Shown: positions 51,917 through 60,102 of the stretch, piece by piece
How the letters are laid out: each line of letters starts with the position of its first letter
Numbering within the stretch: position 1 is the first letter of the stretch
DNA from: an uncultured Ellagibacter sp.
GTDB lineage: Bacteria > Actinomycetota > Coriobacteriia > Coriobacteriales > Eggerthellaceae
NCBI GenBank assembly: GCA_934663775.1
Contig: CAKUKU010000001.1
Location: 1-64,000 of the forward strand
Length of the DNA stretch: 64,000 bases
Direction: 5' to 3'
Program-made: the position numbers and the translations under genes
Notes under the pieces: model-generated
Seen by the model: only the letters and a program-made list of their open reading frames with translations
What the model was told of the DNA's origin: nothing
Databases searched by the model: none

Positions 51917-52077
51917 CGATAAGTTGTGGAGGAATACGGTATCTGTACTAAAAATGGGACAGATAAAGCGCAAATTCCCCTCGAAATGTCAATTTTTATG
52001 GACATGTGTGGCGAAACTGGGGTGAAATCCCTCGAGTTATGGAGAGAATTCATAACTTATCGTCATTTTTGTACACG
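51902..52077. mobile_element. MITE-like element with 24-bp perfect terminal inverted repeats
   Basis: 51902-51925 and 52054-52077 are exact complements (core TACAAAAATGACGATAAGTT). The 128-bp interior is AT-richer than its surroundings and has no gene. The left arm supplies the stop codon of the endonuclease gene. No clear target duplication was seen. Confidence 0.6.
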
Positions 52078-52249
52078 GCACCACCGCAAGAGGTGCTGGA
52101 CGGAAAGAGCGGGCCGCAGGATGCCCTCGAGTGGCGGCCGGACGCCCCGCAAGAGAGCGAGCGCGGGCGGACGCCCACGGGCGGTGGCAAAGCTTCCAGG
52201 AACGGGACGAACTGCTGGACGCCCCGCAAGCGAAGGCGCATTCCCTAGG

Positions 52250-52843
52250 CTAGACGCCCTCGGGCGAGGCGGCCTTCTCGTCAGACGGTGTCGCATCGGC
52301 AGGGGCGTCGATCTCGTCAAGCATCGAGCGCGCCTCCTTGAAACGCTTCGCGAGCTCGGCTTTCTGGTCGACCCGCTCCTCCGCCGCCTTCTGGGAATCC
52401 TCTGTGATGGCCAATGCACACGCGACGGCATCGGTATGCGTATACGAAAGTGAGATGGGAAGCTCGCGAACGCCCAGCTCCTTGGCTACCTGCTTCGCGC
52501 GGCCCGACAGCACCACATAAGGCCGCCCCTTTGACGAACGCTTCACCTCGATGTCGCGCACTCCGATTCCGCGAGTGAAGCCACACCCAAGAGCCTTCAC
52601 CACGGCCTCCTTCGCAGCGAAGCGCGTGGCGAAATGGACCTCGGGTGCGGCCGTGTCCTCGCAGTAGCAGCATTCCTCGCAGGAAAACACCTTGCGCGCG
52701 AACGACGGAGTGCGCTCCAGAATCTTCTTCATGCGCGCAATCTCGACGATGTCGACGCCAAGGCCGACCGCCCCGTCGATGGGCAGCGCCACTGCGGCGG
52801 CGTCCTCGACCGCGCGAACGGTCTCCTCTTTTCGTGCAGGCAT
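52250..52843 (-). CDS. acpS: Holo-[acyl-carrier-protein] synthase with C-terminal extension
   Basis: 197 residues from ATG 52843 (GGAAGCGGAG upstream). GLGVDIVEIARMKKILER and FATRFAAKEAVVKALGCG are the Mg/CoA-binding motifs, and LPISLSYTHTDAVACALA the conserved end. AcpS attaches phosphopantetheine to ACP. The family is ~125 residues; here ~25 extra residues precede and ~50 acidic/basic residues follow the domain. glmS starts upstream on the same strand with 15 bp between, so they may be one operon. Confidence 0.92.
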   Translation of the reverse strand: MPARKEETVRAVEDAAAVALPIDGAVGLGVDIVEIARMKKILERTPSFARKVFSCEECCYCEDTAAPEVHFATRFAAKEAVVKALGCGFTRGIGVRDIEVKRSSKGRPYVVLSGRAKQVAKELGVRELPISLSYTHTDAVACALAITEDSQKAAEERVDQKAELAKRFKEARSMLDEIDAPADATPSDEKAASPEGV

Positions 52844-52858
52844 CAAAACTCCGCTTCC

Positions 52859-54685
52859 CTATTCCACCGTCACGCTCTTCGCGAGGTTGCGCGGCTGGTC
52901 GACATCGCAACCGCGCTCGACGGCGATGGCGCGGGCGAACAGCTGCAGCGGCACGCTCGCCGTGATGGCGGAAAACGCATCGCGAACCTTCGGGATGTAA
53001 ATCACGTGGTCAGCGTGCTGTTTTATGTCCTCATCGCCCTCGGTTGCCACGGCAACGATCATCGCGCCGCGGGCCTTGCTTTCCTGCAGGTTGGAAACGA
53101 CCTTGTCGTAGACCGGGCTCTTCGTCGCGATGGCGATGACGGGGAACCCCTCGTCGATGAGCGCGATCGGGCCGTGCTTCATCTCGCCGGCGGGGTACGC
53201 CTCGGCGTGCAGGTAGCTGATTTCCTTCAGCTTGAGCGCACCCTCGTAGCTGATGGCGGCACCCATGCCGCGCCCGATGAAGAGCGCGTTGCGGGCATCC
53301 TTACACGCGCGCGCCGCCTCCTCGATAGAGGGCTTGCACTCGGCGAGGATGCGCTCGACCTGCTCGGCCGTGTCGGCCAGCTCGCGGAACAACAGGCGAA
53401 TCTGGTTCATGCGAAGCTTGCCCTTCGCCTGGGCGAGCAGCATCGCGAGCAGCGTCAAGCTTACCACCTGGCCCAAGAACGACTTCGTCGACGCGACGGC
53501 GATTTCCTTGTTCGCCTTCGTGTAGATGACACCGTCGGACTCGCGCGCCACGGGGCTTCCCACCACGTTCGTGATGCCGAACACGCGCGCACCCTTTACG
53601 CGGGCGTCGCGGATAGCGGCGAGCGTGTCGGCAGTCTCGCCCGATTGCGACACCGCCACGACGAGGGTCGTCGGGGTGATGATGGGGTTGCGATAGCGAA
53701 ACTCGCTTGCGACTTCGCATTCCGTGGGGATGCGCGCCCAGCCCTCAATCAGGTTCTTCGCGATGAGGCCCGCATGGTAGCTCGTGCCGCACGCGATGAC
53801 GTACACGCGGTCGATGAGGTTGAGCTCCTCAGGCGTCAGGTCAAGCTCGTCAATGGAAAGCGCGCCGTTCACAAGCCGCCCAGCAAGCGTGTCGCGGATG
53901 ACGCGCGGCTGCTCGTGGATCTCCTTCAGCATGAAATCGGGATAGCCGCCCTTTTCGGCCAGGTCAAGGTCCCAATCAACATGCGTGATGCGCGGCTCGA
54001 TCGCACGTCCCGCCTCATCGGTGTACTCGATGCCCGAAGCGGTCATGCGCGCGTACTCGCCGTCCCCCAAGATGACGACATCGCGCGTGGCGTCGATCAT
54101 GGCAATCATGTCGGAGGCGACGTATGCGCCGTCTTCCCCCTGCCCGATGACGATCGGGGAATCCTTGCGCGTGACCGCGATGACGCCCGGCTCCATGTCG
54201 CAGACGGCGGCAAGGCCGTACGCGCCCACGATGCGAGAGCACACCTCGCGCAGCGCCGCAACGAGATCGCCCTGGTAGGCTTCTTCAAGAAGATGGGCGA
54301 CGACCTCAGTATCGGTCTCGCTCGTGAAGACGTGCCCGCGGCCTTCAAGCTCTTCGCGCAACTCGGCGAAGTTCTCGATGATACCGTTGTGCACGACGGC
54401 GATATGCCCGCCGCAAGAAGTGTGCGGATGCGCGTTCGCTTCGCTCGGTTTGCCATGCGTAGCCCAACGCGTGTGCCCGATGCCGCACGTGCCCTGGAAA
54501 TCAAAATGCGACAGCGTGTGCGCCAGGCTCGCCACCTTGCCCTTGCGATGGATGACGGCAAGGGAGTCTCCCTCCTGCACCGCGATGCCGGCCGAATCGT
54601 AACCGCGGTATTCAAGCCGCGTTAAACCCTGAATGAGAATACCCTGAGCTGGGCGTTTACCAGTATATCCCACGATTCCGCACAT
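52859..54685 (-). CDS. glmS: Glutamine-fructose-6-phosphate aminotransferase (isomerising)
   Basis: 608 residues from ATG 54685 (AAGGAG upstream). MCGIVGYTGKR exposes the Cys nucleophile of the glutaminase domain; HTRWATHG and HNGIIEN follow. Two SIS domains contain ACGTSYHAGLIAKNLIEG, SQSGETADTLAA and AEAYPAGEMKHGPIALID, ending DQPRNLAKSVTVE. Makes glucosamine-6-phosphate for peptidoglycan. No glmS ribozyme is evident in the short upstream spacer. Confidence 0.97.
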   Translation of the reverse strand: MCGIVGYTGKRPAQGILIQGLTRLEYRGYDSAGIAVQEGDSLAVIHRKGKVASLAHTLSHFDFQGTCGIGHTRWATHGKPSEANAHPHTSCGGHIAVVHNGIIENFAELREELEGRGHVFTSETDTEVVAHLLEEAYQGDLVAALREVCSRIVGAYGLAAVCDMEPGVIAVTRKDSPIVIGQGEDGAYVASDMIAMIDATRDVVILGDGEYARMTASGIEYTDEAGRAIEPRITHVDWDLDLAEKGGYPDFMLKEIHEQPRVIRDTLAGRLVNGALSIDELDLTPEELNLIDRVYVIACGTSYHAGLIAKNLIEGWARIPTECEVASEFRYRNPIITPTTLVVAVSQSGETADTLAAIRDARVKGARVFGITNVVGSPVARESDGVIYTKANKEIAVASTKSFLGQVVSLTLLAMLLAQAKGKLRMNQIRLLFRELADTAEQVERILAECKPSIEEAARACKDARNALFIGRGMGAAISYEGALKLKEISYLHAEAYPAGEMKHGPIALIDEGFPVIAIATKSPVYDKVVSNLQESKARGAMIVAVATEGDEDIKQHADHVIYIPKVRDAFSAITASVPLQLFARAIAVERGCDVDQPRNLAKSVTVE

Positions 54686-54950
54686 ATGAGAGCTCCTTGT
54701 CGTCAGGCGCGGGCGCGCTTTTTTCCGCACCTATTCTAGGTGATTCGCGCAGGTTGGAAGTCCCCATGGCCGTCAAAGCAGAAAATCACTCGGCAGTGGC
54801 GCATTCTGGTCGCGTGGTCACCGACGGCAAGTCCCGTGCAGCCACGCCGCCGCGAGCACCGCCGCACGACCCGCTCGTGCGCTTTAGCTTTCGAGCAATC
54901 CGCCACCCTCGCGCAACTAACCGAAAGCCCCTGTAATCTTTCGGAAAATA

Positions 54951-55010
54951 TTGGCAGGCTGATTAGCTTTGAGCGATAATAAGGAGTTGTTTCAGACGTA
55001 TACGTGTACG
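54951..55010 (+). promoter_or_regulatory. Promoter and palindromic operator of the padR gene
   Basis: TTGGCA (54951-54956), 18 bp, GATAAT (54975-54980), then CGTATACG (54997-55004) with GTGTACG next to it, 17 bp before the PadR ATG. A palindrome just after the start site fits autorepression. Confidence 0.5.
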
Positions 55011-55026
55011 AAAGAGGTCCTGCATT

Positions 55027-55458
55027 ATGTGGAGCAGCTGCCATCCAAAGTCGGATGACGACTTGAAGGAATGCGCCGAGCTGGGCAAATCGCTCAATCG
55101 TCTTTCCCAACCCACCATTCTCACCCTGCTTGCCCAATCGGAAACCCCGCTTCATGGCTACATCATCGTCCAGCAAGCGGCCAGCTCCCCGATGTTTGGC
55201 GGAAAGAAACCCGACGCGACAGGCGTCTACCGCGCGCTCAAGCGCATGGAGGAATCGGGGCTTGTCACCTCCGAGTGGGAAACTCCCACCGAGGGATCGG
55301 CGAAACGCCTGTTCAAGCTTACAGAAAAGGGCCGTCGCTGCCTGCGTCGCTGGATCGACGCGCTCGCCTGCTACGAGCTCACGCTCGAAGAGCTTCGCAA
55401 GGATGCTGCAAAAGCGCTCGACATCGAGCTTCCCGACGCACCGACCTGCTCGCACTAA
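55027..55458 (+). CDS. PadR-family transcriptional regulator
   Basis: 143 residues. Winged helix: QPTILTLLAQSETPLHGYII, then DATGVYRALKRMEESGLVTS and the wing EWETPTEGSAKRLFKLTEKG. The N-terminal Cys (CHPKSDDDLKEC) and C-terminal Cys/His could bind metal, but this is speculative. AGAGGTCC before ATG supports the start. The flavin reductase gene follows 86 bp downstream on the same strand and is a likely target. Confidence 0.9.
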   Translation: MWSSCHPKSDDDLKECAELGKSLNRLSQPTILTLLAQSETPLHGYIIVQQAASSPMFGGKKPDATGVYRALKRMEESGLVTSEWETPTEGSAKRLFKLTEKGRRCLRRWIDALACYELTLEELRKDAAKALDIELPDAPTCSH

Positions 55459-55544
55459 CTTTCGCACTCGATTCGCTCATGGCGGTGAGCCCCTCGACTG
55501 CGAGAGCTCCGCAATCGTTATCTCTCACCTGGAAAAGGAGCCCC

Positions 55545-56114
55545 ATGAGCGAATCATCCGCGCGTCGCGCGCAAGACTACCCCGCGGTTACCGGCCGCGA
55601 CATCGCCGCACTGCAAGACCCGCGCCCCATGATCATCATCGGCGCATGCGACCCTAATGGAGAAACCTGCTTCGCCACTGTCATCTGGGTCACGCCGCTT
55701 TCCCACAATCCCCCGCTCATCGCCTTCGCCCTCCGTGCGAAATCGCGCACCATGCAGCTCATCCAACAATCGAGAGCCTGCAGCATCACCACGCTTCCCG
55801 CAACCGAAAAGGCTGTCAAGCTTGCGGAATACTGCGGCACCACCTCGGGAAACATCGTCGACAAGGCCTCGCAGGTCCCCCATTTCACCGCGACCGCAGA
55901 AAACGGCTCACCCGTTCCTGTGCCCGAGCTCGCCTATGCATGGGAAGTTTGCGGGGTGAACGATATCCAGCAAGCCGGCGATCACCTGCTTGTCATCTGC
56001 CACGTGGAGAAGGCGCACATCGACTGCGAACGCGACGGAAAAGGCCAGCTCATTCCCCACGATATGCTCCTCTGCGTGCAACACGGCACCTACGCCGCTG
56101 ACCGCGTGCTCTAG
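55545..56114 (+). CDS. Flavin reductase-like (FMN split-barrel) protein
   Basis: 189 residues from ATG 55545 (AAGGAG upstream). Split-barrel signature: PRPMIIIGACDPNGETCFAT, PPLIAFALRAKSRTMQL, and YAWEVCGVNDIQQAGDHLLV. Members bind FMN and act as NAD(P)H:flavin reductases or electron carriers, common in anaerobes. Next to a PadR regulator. Confidence 0.85.
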   Translation: MSESSARRAQDYPAVTGRDIAALQDPRPMIIIGACDPNGETCFATVIWVTPLSHNPPLIAFALRAKSRTMQLIQQSRACSITTLPATEKAVKLAEYCGTTSGNIVDKASQVPHFTATAENGSPVPVPELAYAWEVCGVNDIQQAGDHLLVICHVEKAHIDCERDGKGQLIPHDMLLCVQHGTYAADRVL

Positions 56115-56286
56115 CAGGCCTCAAAGCCGCAAAGAACGGCTCCCTGCGACCAAGGAGGCCCTCTGCTGGTGCGGGCACCTTAGGGCTTGCGCGCCACCGC
56201 TCAACCCAAAGAAAAACTCGGGGCCCTGCCACCTCGACGATGACAGAGCCCCGCACTTGTTTCCAGCTTTGCTTTTCCCGGCGCCC

Positions 56287-56724
56287 TTATGCGTCCTTGC
56301 GCTTCCATCCCATGGGAAGCGGGCCGCACTCCTCGATGAGCGGGCATCCGTCGCATTCCTCCGTCACACCGGGGGCGATGTCGTCCCAGGGAATCTCGGT
56401 GAACCCCAAAACACGGTAGAACTCGATCGATTTCCCGCGTGCTACCAGGCGAATCTCGTCGTGATGCGCTCTGGCGTCGTCGATAAGCGCCCGCCCGACG
56501 CCGTACCCGCGCCACTGCTCGTTGATTACCACGGGATTCACGTGCGCGATTCCCGCCTCACTGAACGCCAGACGGCAAAAGCCCACGCAATCGTCGTCAC
56601 CGTTCGCCGCGACGGTGACGTTCTCAAGCGAGGGGATGGCATCCATCCCCTCGTTGTACGCATAGTAGTTGATAAGCTCCCAGTCGCCCTCACGAGCTGG
56701 GCGCAGTGTAAACAAATCGCTCAT
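56287..56724 (-). CDS. GNAT-family N-acetyltransferase
   Basis: 145 residues. The acetyl-CoA loop is EQWRGYGVGRALID (R/Q-x-x-G-x-G/A), preceded by AHVNPVVINEQW and followed by SIEFYRVLGFTEI, the usual GNAT order. A Cys-rich tail (EECDGCPLIEECGPLPMGWK) is an added feature that may bind metal. Lies 14 bp after the ferredoxin-DUF169 gene stop on the same strand. Substrate unknown. Confidence 0.88.
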   Translation of the reverse strand: MSDLFTLRPAREGDWELINYYAYNEGMDAIPSLENVTVAANGDDDCVGFCRLAFSEAGIAHVNPVVINEQWRGYGVGRALIDDARAHHDEIRLVARGKSIEFYRVLGFTEIPWDDIAPGVTEECDGCPLIEECGPLPMGWKRKDA

Positions 56725-56738
56725 GACCTGACCTTATA

Positions 56739-57764
56739 CTACATGATAGGCGGCACGTAGATCTTCATGCGCGAGTGCGGGATGGCCTTCAGCGAAAGCT
56801 CAGTCAGCCCCTGCGCGACCGTCTCCAAGCGATCGGTCGGGATTCCCATGAACATCATGTCCTCGCCGATGTCGGTCGCCGCTCGACAGCCGTAGCATCC
56901 GAACGTAATGTTCGGCTCCTCTTTCATCAGAGGATACAGCACCGCTTCCACGCACATCGAGTTGAAGCCCGATGCGTGGAAGTCGAAGCGATGGCCGCTG
57001 TAGTAGCTCATCGACATGCACAGCCACATCATCTGCTCGGGCGTGCCCGTGAACACGACCACTTCGGGCTTGCGCACCGTCTTCGAAAGCGGTGCGACAT
57101 AGGTGGCGCGGCGGCTATGAGGCGGAAGCGTCGGGCGCTCGCGAACCATGCGCGCCGCGGCCTCCGCGTTCACCACCTTGTGGAAGAGCACGTAAATCTC
57201 GCCCGTCGCCAGCTTCTCAGGAACGCCCGTCATGCCGAAAATCGACGTACCATCAGGGCACGAATGGCGAAACGGCGGCATAAGGATGCTCGCACCGCGG
57301 CGCGCGGCCATCATCGCCTGGCAAAAACGCAGGTTCTCAGAGGGCATGGGGACGTCGGGAAGAAGCTCGTCCTTATCGATGAGGCTCACCGCGACGGGAC
57401 GCCAGCGAAGGTCGAGCTTGTCCATGATGGTGCGCTCCAGCTCGGCATAGTGCCTGTGAAGCTCGGAGTCGATCGGCTCGGCGCGCGGCTCGTCCGCGAA
57501 GGGGTCATACGTTGCGTCCCCCTCGCATTCAACGGTGAGCGCACGCTGGGGACAGTTGCCCGCGCATGTAGTGCACCCCACGCAGTTGTCGATGTGCGCC
57601 GCGAAGGGATAGCCCTCCTCGTTCGCCTCGAGCACATTGCAGGGGCAAAACGCGATGCACAGGCCGCACTTCACGCAGCGCGACGCATCGTTTGTCACCG
57701 AATAAACGGTCTCACTCGCGTCGTTGGAGGCGTCCCACAACGCGATCTGATCTTGAGTGTCCAT
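56739..57764 (-). CDS. Ferredoxin-type protein with DUF169 domain
   Basis: 341 residues from ATG 57764. Two [4Fe-4S] motifs: CVKCGLCIAFC (C30, C33, C36, C40) and CVGCTTCAGNC (C61, C64, C67, C71). The rest (~90-341) is DUF169: RPVAVSLIDKDELLPDVPMP, RFCQAMMAARRGASI, VVVFTGTPEQMMWLCMSMSY, NITFGCYGCRAATDIGEDMM. DUF169 proteins occur with redox and radical-SAM genes; the fusion suggests electron delivery to a partner. The radical SAM gene ends five bases upstream, so they are co-translated. Confidence 0.87.
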   Translation of the reverse strand: MDTQDQIALWDASNDASETVYSVTNDASRCVKCGLCIAFCPCNVLEANEEGYPFAAHIDNCVGCTTCAGNCPQRALTVECEGDATYDPFADEPRAEPIDSELHRHYAELERTIMDKLDLRWRPVAVSLIDKDELLPDVPMPSENLRFCQAMMAARRGASILMPPFRHSCPDGTSIFGMTGVPEKLATGEIYVLFHKVVNAEAAARMVRERPTLPPHSRRATYVAPLSKTVRKPEVVVFTGTPEQMMWLCMSMSYYSGHRFDFHASGFNSMCVEAVLYPLMKEEPNITFGCYGCRAATDIGEDMMFMGIPTDRLETVAQGLTELSLKAIPHSRMKIYVPPIM

Positions 57765-57769
57765 GTTCG

Positions 57770-59086
57770 CTACCGCAATTCTTCCTTGCACCAGGGCGGA
57801 TACACGCGTCGTCCCGAGGAGTCCGTCAGATGGTACGAGCAGAACGGAATGGCCCGCCCATCAGGCACGGTGACCATCATGGAGCACTCGCGCAAACGTT
57901 GCGTGTCCATGGAGATGGCATCCATGTAGTTCATGATGATGACCGACAAGCCGCTTTTCACCTCAACGCCCTTCTTGGAGAGGATATCCAAGAACACCGA
58001 GCCCTGCGGGCTGTCGGGGCTGTAGCCCTCGCGATATTCCTCGGTCGTCATCGCGCGCGTCGCGGGATAGAATCCGGACGGATGCGCGGGCACGCCCTCG
58101 GGCGGGGTGCCGTGCACCAGGAACACGCCGGTGTCGCACAACGGGTTGGAGCACCCGAGCGGCCAGATGTCCTCAACGCGCAGAAGGCCGTCGGACTGCT
58201 CGGCCAGATCGAAGATGACGTCGCCTGCGCTCATGGGCATGGCGCGCTCGGCGTCGAAACGACCAGAGGTGAAAGCAGGCTGCAGCGCGAGCCCCGCGAC
58301 GACGTCGGCGTTCTCAAGCGAGAAGCGCAGAAGGTCGCCCAGCTGGTCGTCGTTGAGGCCGGAAACGACCGCGACGGAGAGCACCACCTGGATGCCGACC
58401 TCGCGGCAGCGCTCGATCACCTTGAGCTTGGTGGCAAGGATGTCGCGCCCGCACGTGCCCTTGTACACGTCGCCCGTGAGGCCGTCGAAGGAGAGATACA
58501 CGCCCGTGAGGCCCGCAGCGACAAGGTCTTCGAGATAGCCTTCCTTGTTCGCGATGACAAGGCCGTTCGTGTTGACCTCAATCCCCCAGAAGCCCTTTTC
58601 GCGACCCATGTAAATGATGTCGACCAGATCCTTGCGGCAGGTGGGCTCGCCGCCGGTGATCTGCACCGCGCCGTCGGTTCCCACCGCGTTCGCGATCACG
58701 TCGTACATCGCCGAGATCTCGTCGAGCGTCGGATCGCCTTCGCCGGTCTCAGCGCTCATGAAGCACACGGGGCAATGCAGGTTGCAGTTGCGCGTGACCT
58801 CGATCTCGAGCAGCGTGCCGCGGCGCTCGTGGCGCGCGCAGGTACCGCACCCGAACGGGCACTTGTCTGTCACGGGGATGGTGTTTTGCGGCTTGGTCTT
58901 CTCGAACGCCTCGGAGAGCAGCCACTCGTAGTGCTCGGCGGAGGGCCACATGCGCGTGTCGAGCTTGCCGTGTTCGGGGCACGTGCGCGTCATCCACACG
59001 ACCCCCTCGTCGTCGGCGTACACCTCCGCCGGCAGCTCCTTCAGGCACGTCGGGCACAGTGCCCCCGTTTTATGCAAAGTACGCAA
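57770..59086 (-). CDS. Radical SAM enzyme of the Tes (MJ0619)-like type
   Basis: 438 residues. Two CX3CX2C motifs: CPFGCGTC (76-83) and the radical SAM motif CNLHCPVC (101-108). N-terminal cysteine pairs CPTC (11-14) and CPEHG (36-40) and the text TDKCPFGCGTCARH then LEIEVTRNCNLHC match tetraether-synthase-like proteins, which join lipid tails or do related radical chemistry. QITGGEPTCRKDLVDII is the GGE motif. Cys residues near the end (SMMVTVPDGRAIPFCSYH, then WCKEELR) may bind another cluster. Immediately followed by the ferredoxin-DUF169 gene. Substrate unknown. Confidence 0.88.
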   Translation of the reverse strand: MRTLHKTGALCPTCLKELPAEVYADDEGVVWMTRTCPEHGKLDTRMWPSAEHYEWLLSEAFEKTKPQNTIPVTDKCPFGCGTCARHERRGTLLEIEVTRNCNLHCPVCFMSAETGEGDPTLDEISAMYDVIANAVGTDGAVQITGGEPTCRKDLVDIIYMGREKGFWGIEVNTNGLVIANKEGYLEDLVAAGLTGVYLSFDGLTGDVYKGTCGRDILATKLKVIERCREVGIQVVLSVAVVSGLNDDQLGDLLRFSLENADVVAGLALQPAFTSGRFDAERAMPMSAGDVIFDLAEQSDGLLRVEDIWPLGCSNPLCDTGVFLVHGTPPEGVPAHPSGFYPATRAMTTEEYREGYSPDSPQGSVFLDILSKKGVEVKSGLSVIIMNYMDAISMDTQRLRECSMMVTVPDGRAIPFCSYHLTDSSGRRVYPPWCKEELR

Positions 59087-59150
59087 AATCTCGTCCTATC
59101 TGGTCTGAAACAACGGCCCATTGTGACGGCTGATAAGCCGCCGCAACCTC

Positions 59151-60017
59151 CTATTCCTCGTCGATGTACTGACGAGGGTCGTGGTTGTCGTTCGGCGGCG
59201 TGGAAACGCGGATGTTCATGAAGTCGCACCAATCGAGCACGCGCTGCGGCACGTAGATCTCGGTCTGGTACTTCGCGGCCTCCTTGATTGCACGGATGCA
59301 GGACACGGCGTGCGCGAGATCGACCTTCTCATCGATGTCGGCGACGGGCGTGAAGTACGCCGAGGGGATATCCATCTCCTGGAGCTTCTCCACGTAGGCG
59401 TCGAGCGCGGGCTTGCCGGTGAGGTTGTAGTACACGCCCTGATGGTTGATCGGCGTGTTGTAGCTGAAGCCGACAAGCGACGTGCCGCACTCCTGGCAAG
59501 GCGCCTGCACAAAGCCCGGGGTCCCCAGGTCCTGGAAGTAGTCCAGCCACTGGAAAGCCTGGGAGATGTGGGTAATCGGCATGGTCGGGACGTCGCCGCC
59601 GACGGAGACGATGTGCTCGTAGCCCATGTCGAAGATCTGCTTGAAGGCGTCGTCGAAGTGGTCGTCGAACGTGGCGCCCTTGTCGGTGATGTAGTGGATC
59701 TCCATCGGCCACTTGCCAAGCGAGTCGTAGGTCTCGCGCATGAGCTCGACGTTGTCGGCCGGCGTGGTCGACACGAAGAAGTCGTAGGTGATCTTGTCGA
59801 CCGACGGGTCCTCGGCAACGAGGGCATCGTTGTCCGCCTGCATCGACAGAAGCGCCTGCATGCACATCTCGCTCACATCGTACAGGCAACGGCGGAACAG
59901 CTCCGCCGCCTGCTCGGGGCTCAAAAAGCCGCCACGCTCAATCGTCAGGCGCGTCTTCACCAGGCCCGGGACGGGCGGCTTGCAGAACAGGAGCAACGCT
60001 TGCTTTTTCTCTGCCAC
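59151..60017 (-). CDS. DUF2064 / TIGR04282-type glycosyltransferase-like protein
   Basis: 288 residues from GTG 60017 (AAGGAGAG upstream). KKQALLLFCKPPVPGLVKTR is the nucleotide-binding start of this GT-A-like family; VSVGGDVPTMPITHISQAF holds the GGD site. ~40 residues at the C-terminus are extra. The family (TIGR04282) has been linked to arsenosugar synthesis and other lipid/sugar tailoring. Next to a Tes-like radical SAM gene and a molybdopterin enzyme; a shared pathway is inferred. Confidence 0.82.
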   Translation of the reverse strand: MAEKKQALLLFCKPPVPGLVKTRLTIERGGFLSPEQAAELFRRCLYDVSEMCMQALLSMQADNDALVAEDPSVDKITYDFFVSTTPADNVELMRETYDSLGKWPMEIHYITDKGATFDDHFDDAFKQIFDMGYEHIVSVGGDVPTMPITHISQAFQWLDYFQDLGTPGFVQAPCQECGTSLVGFSYNTPINHQGVYYNLTGKPALDAYVEKLQEMDIPSAYFTPVADIDEKVDLAHAVSCIRAIKEAAKYQTEIYVPQRVLDWCDFMNIRVSTPPNDNHDPRQYIDEE

Positions 60018-60102
60018 AATACTCTCCTTCGTATGTCTTCCGCTCGATTTCGAGCGCATTCACCACTAGTAGTGTACCTTGCACATTATAGGACGCGAAC
60101 AG

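Noticed and set aside
52634..54625. 663-codon plus-strand frame opposite glmS
   Set aside because: Shadow of glmS caused by high GC at third codon positions; no ribosome site or domain.
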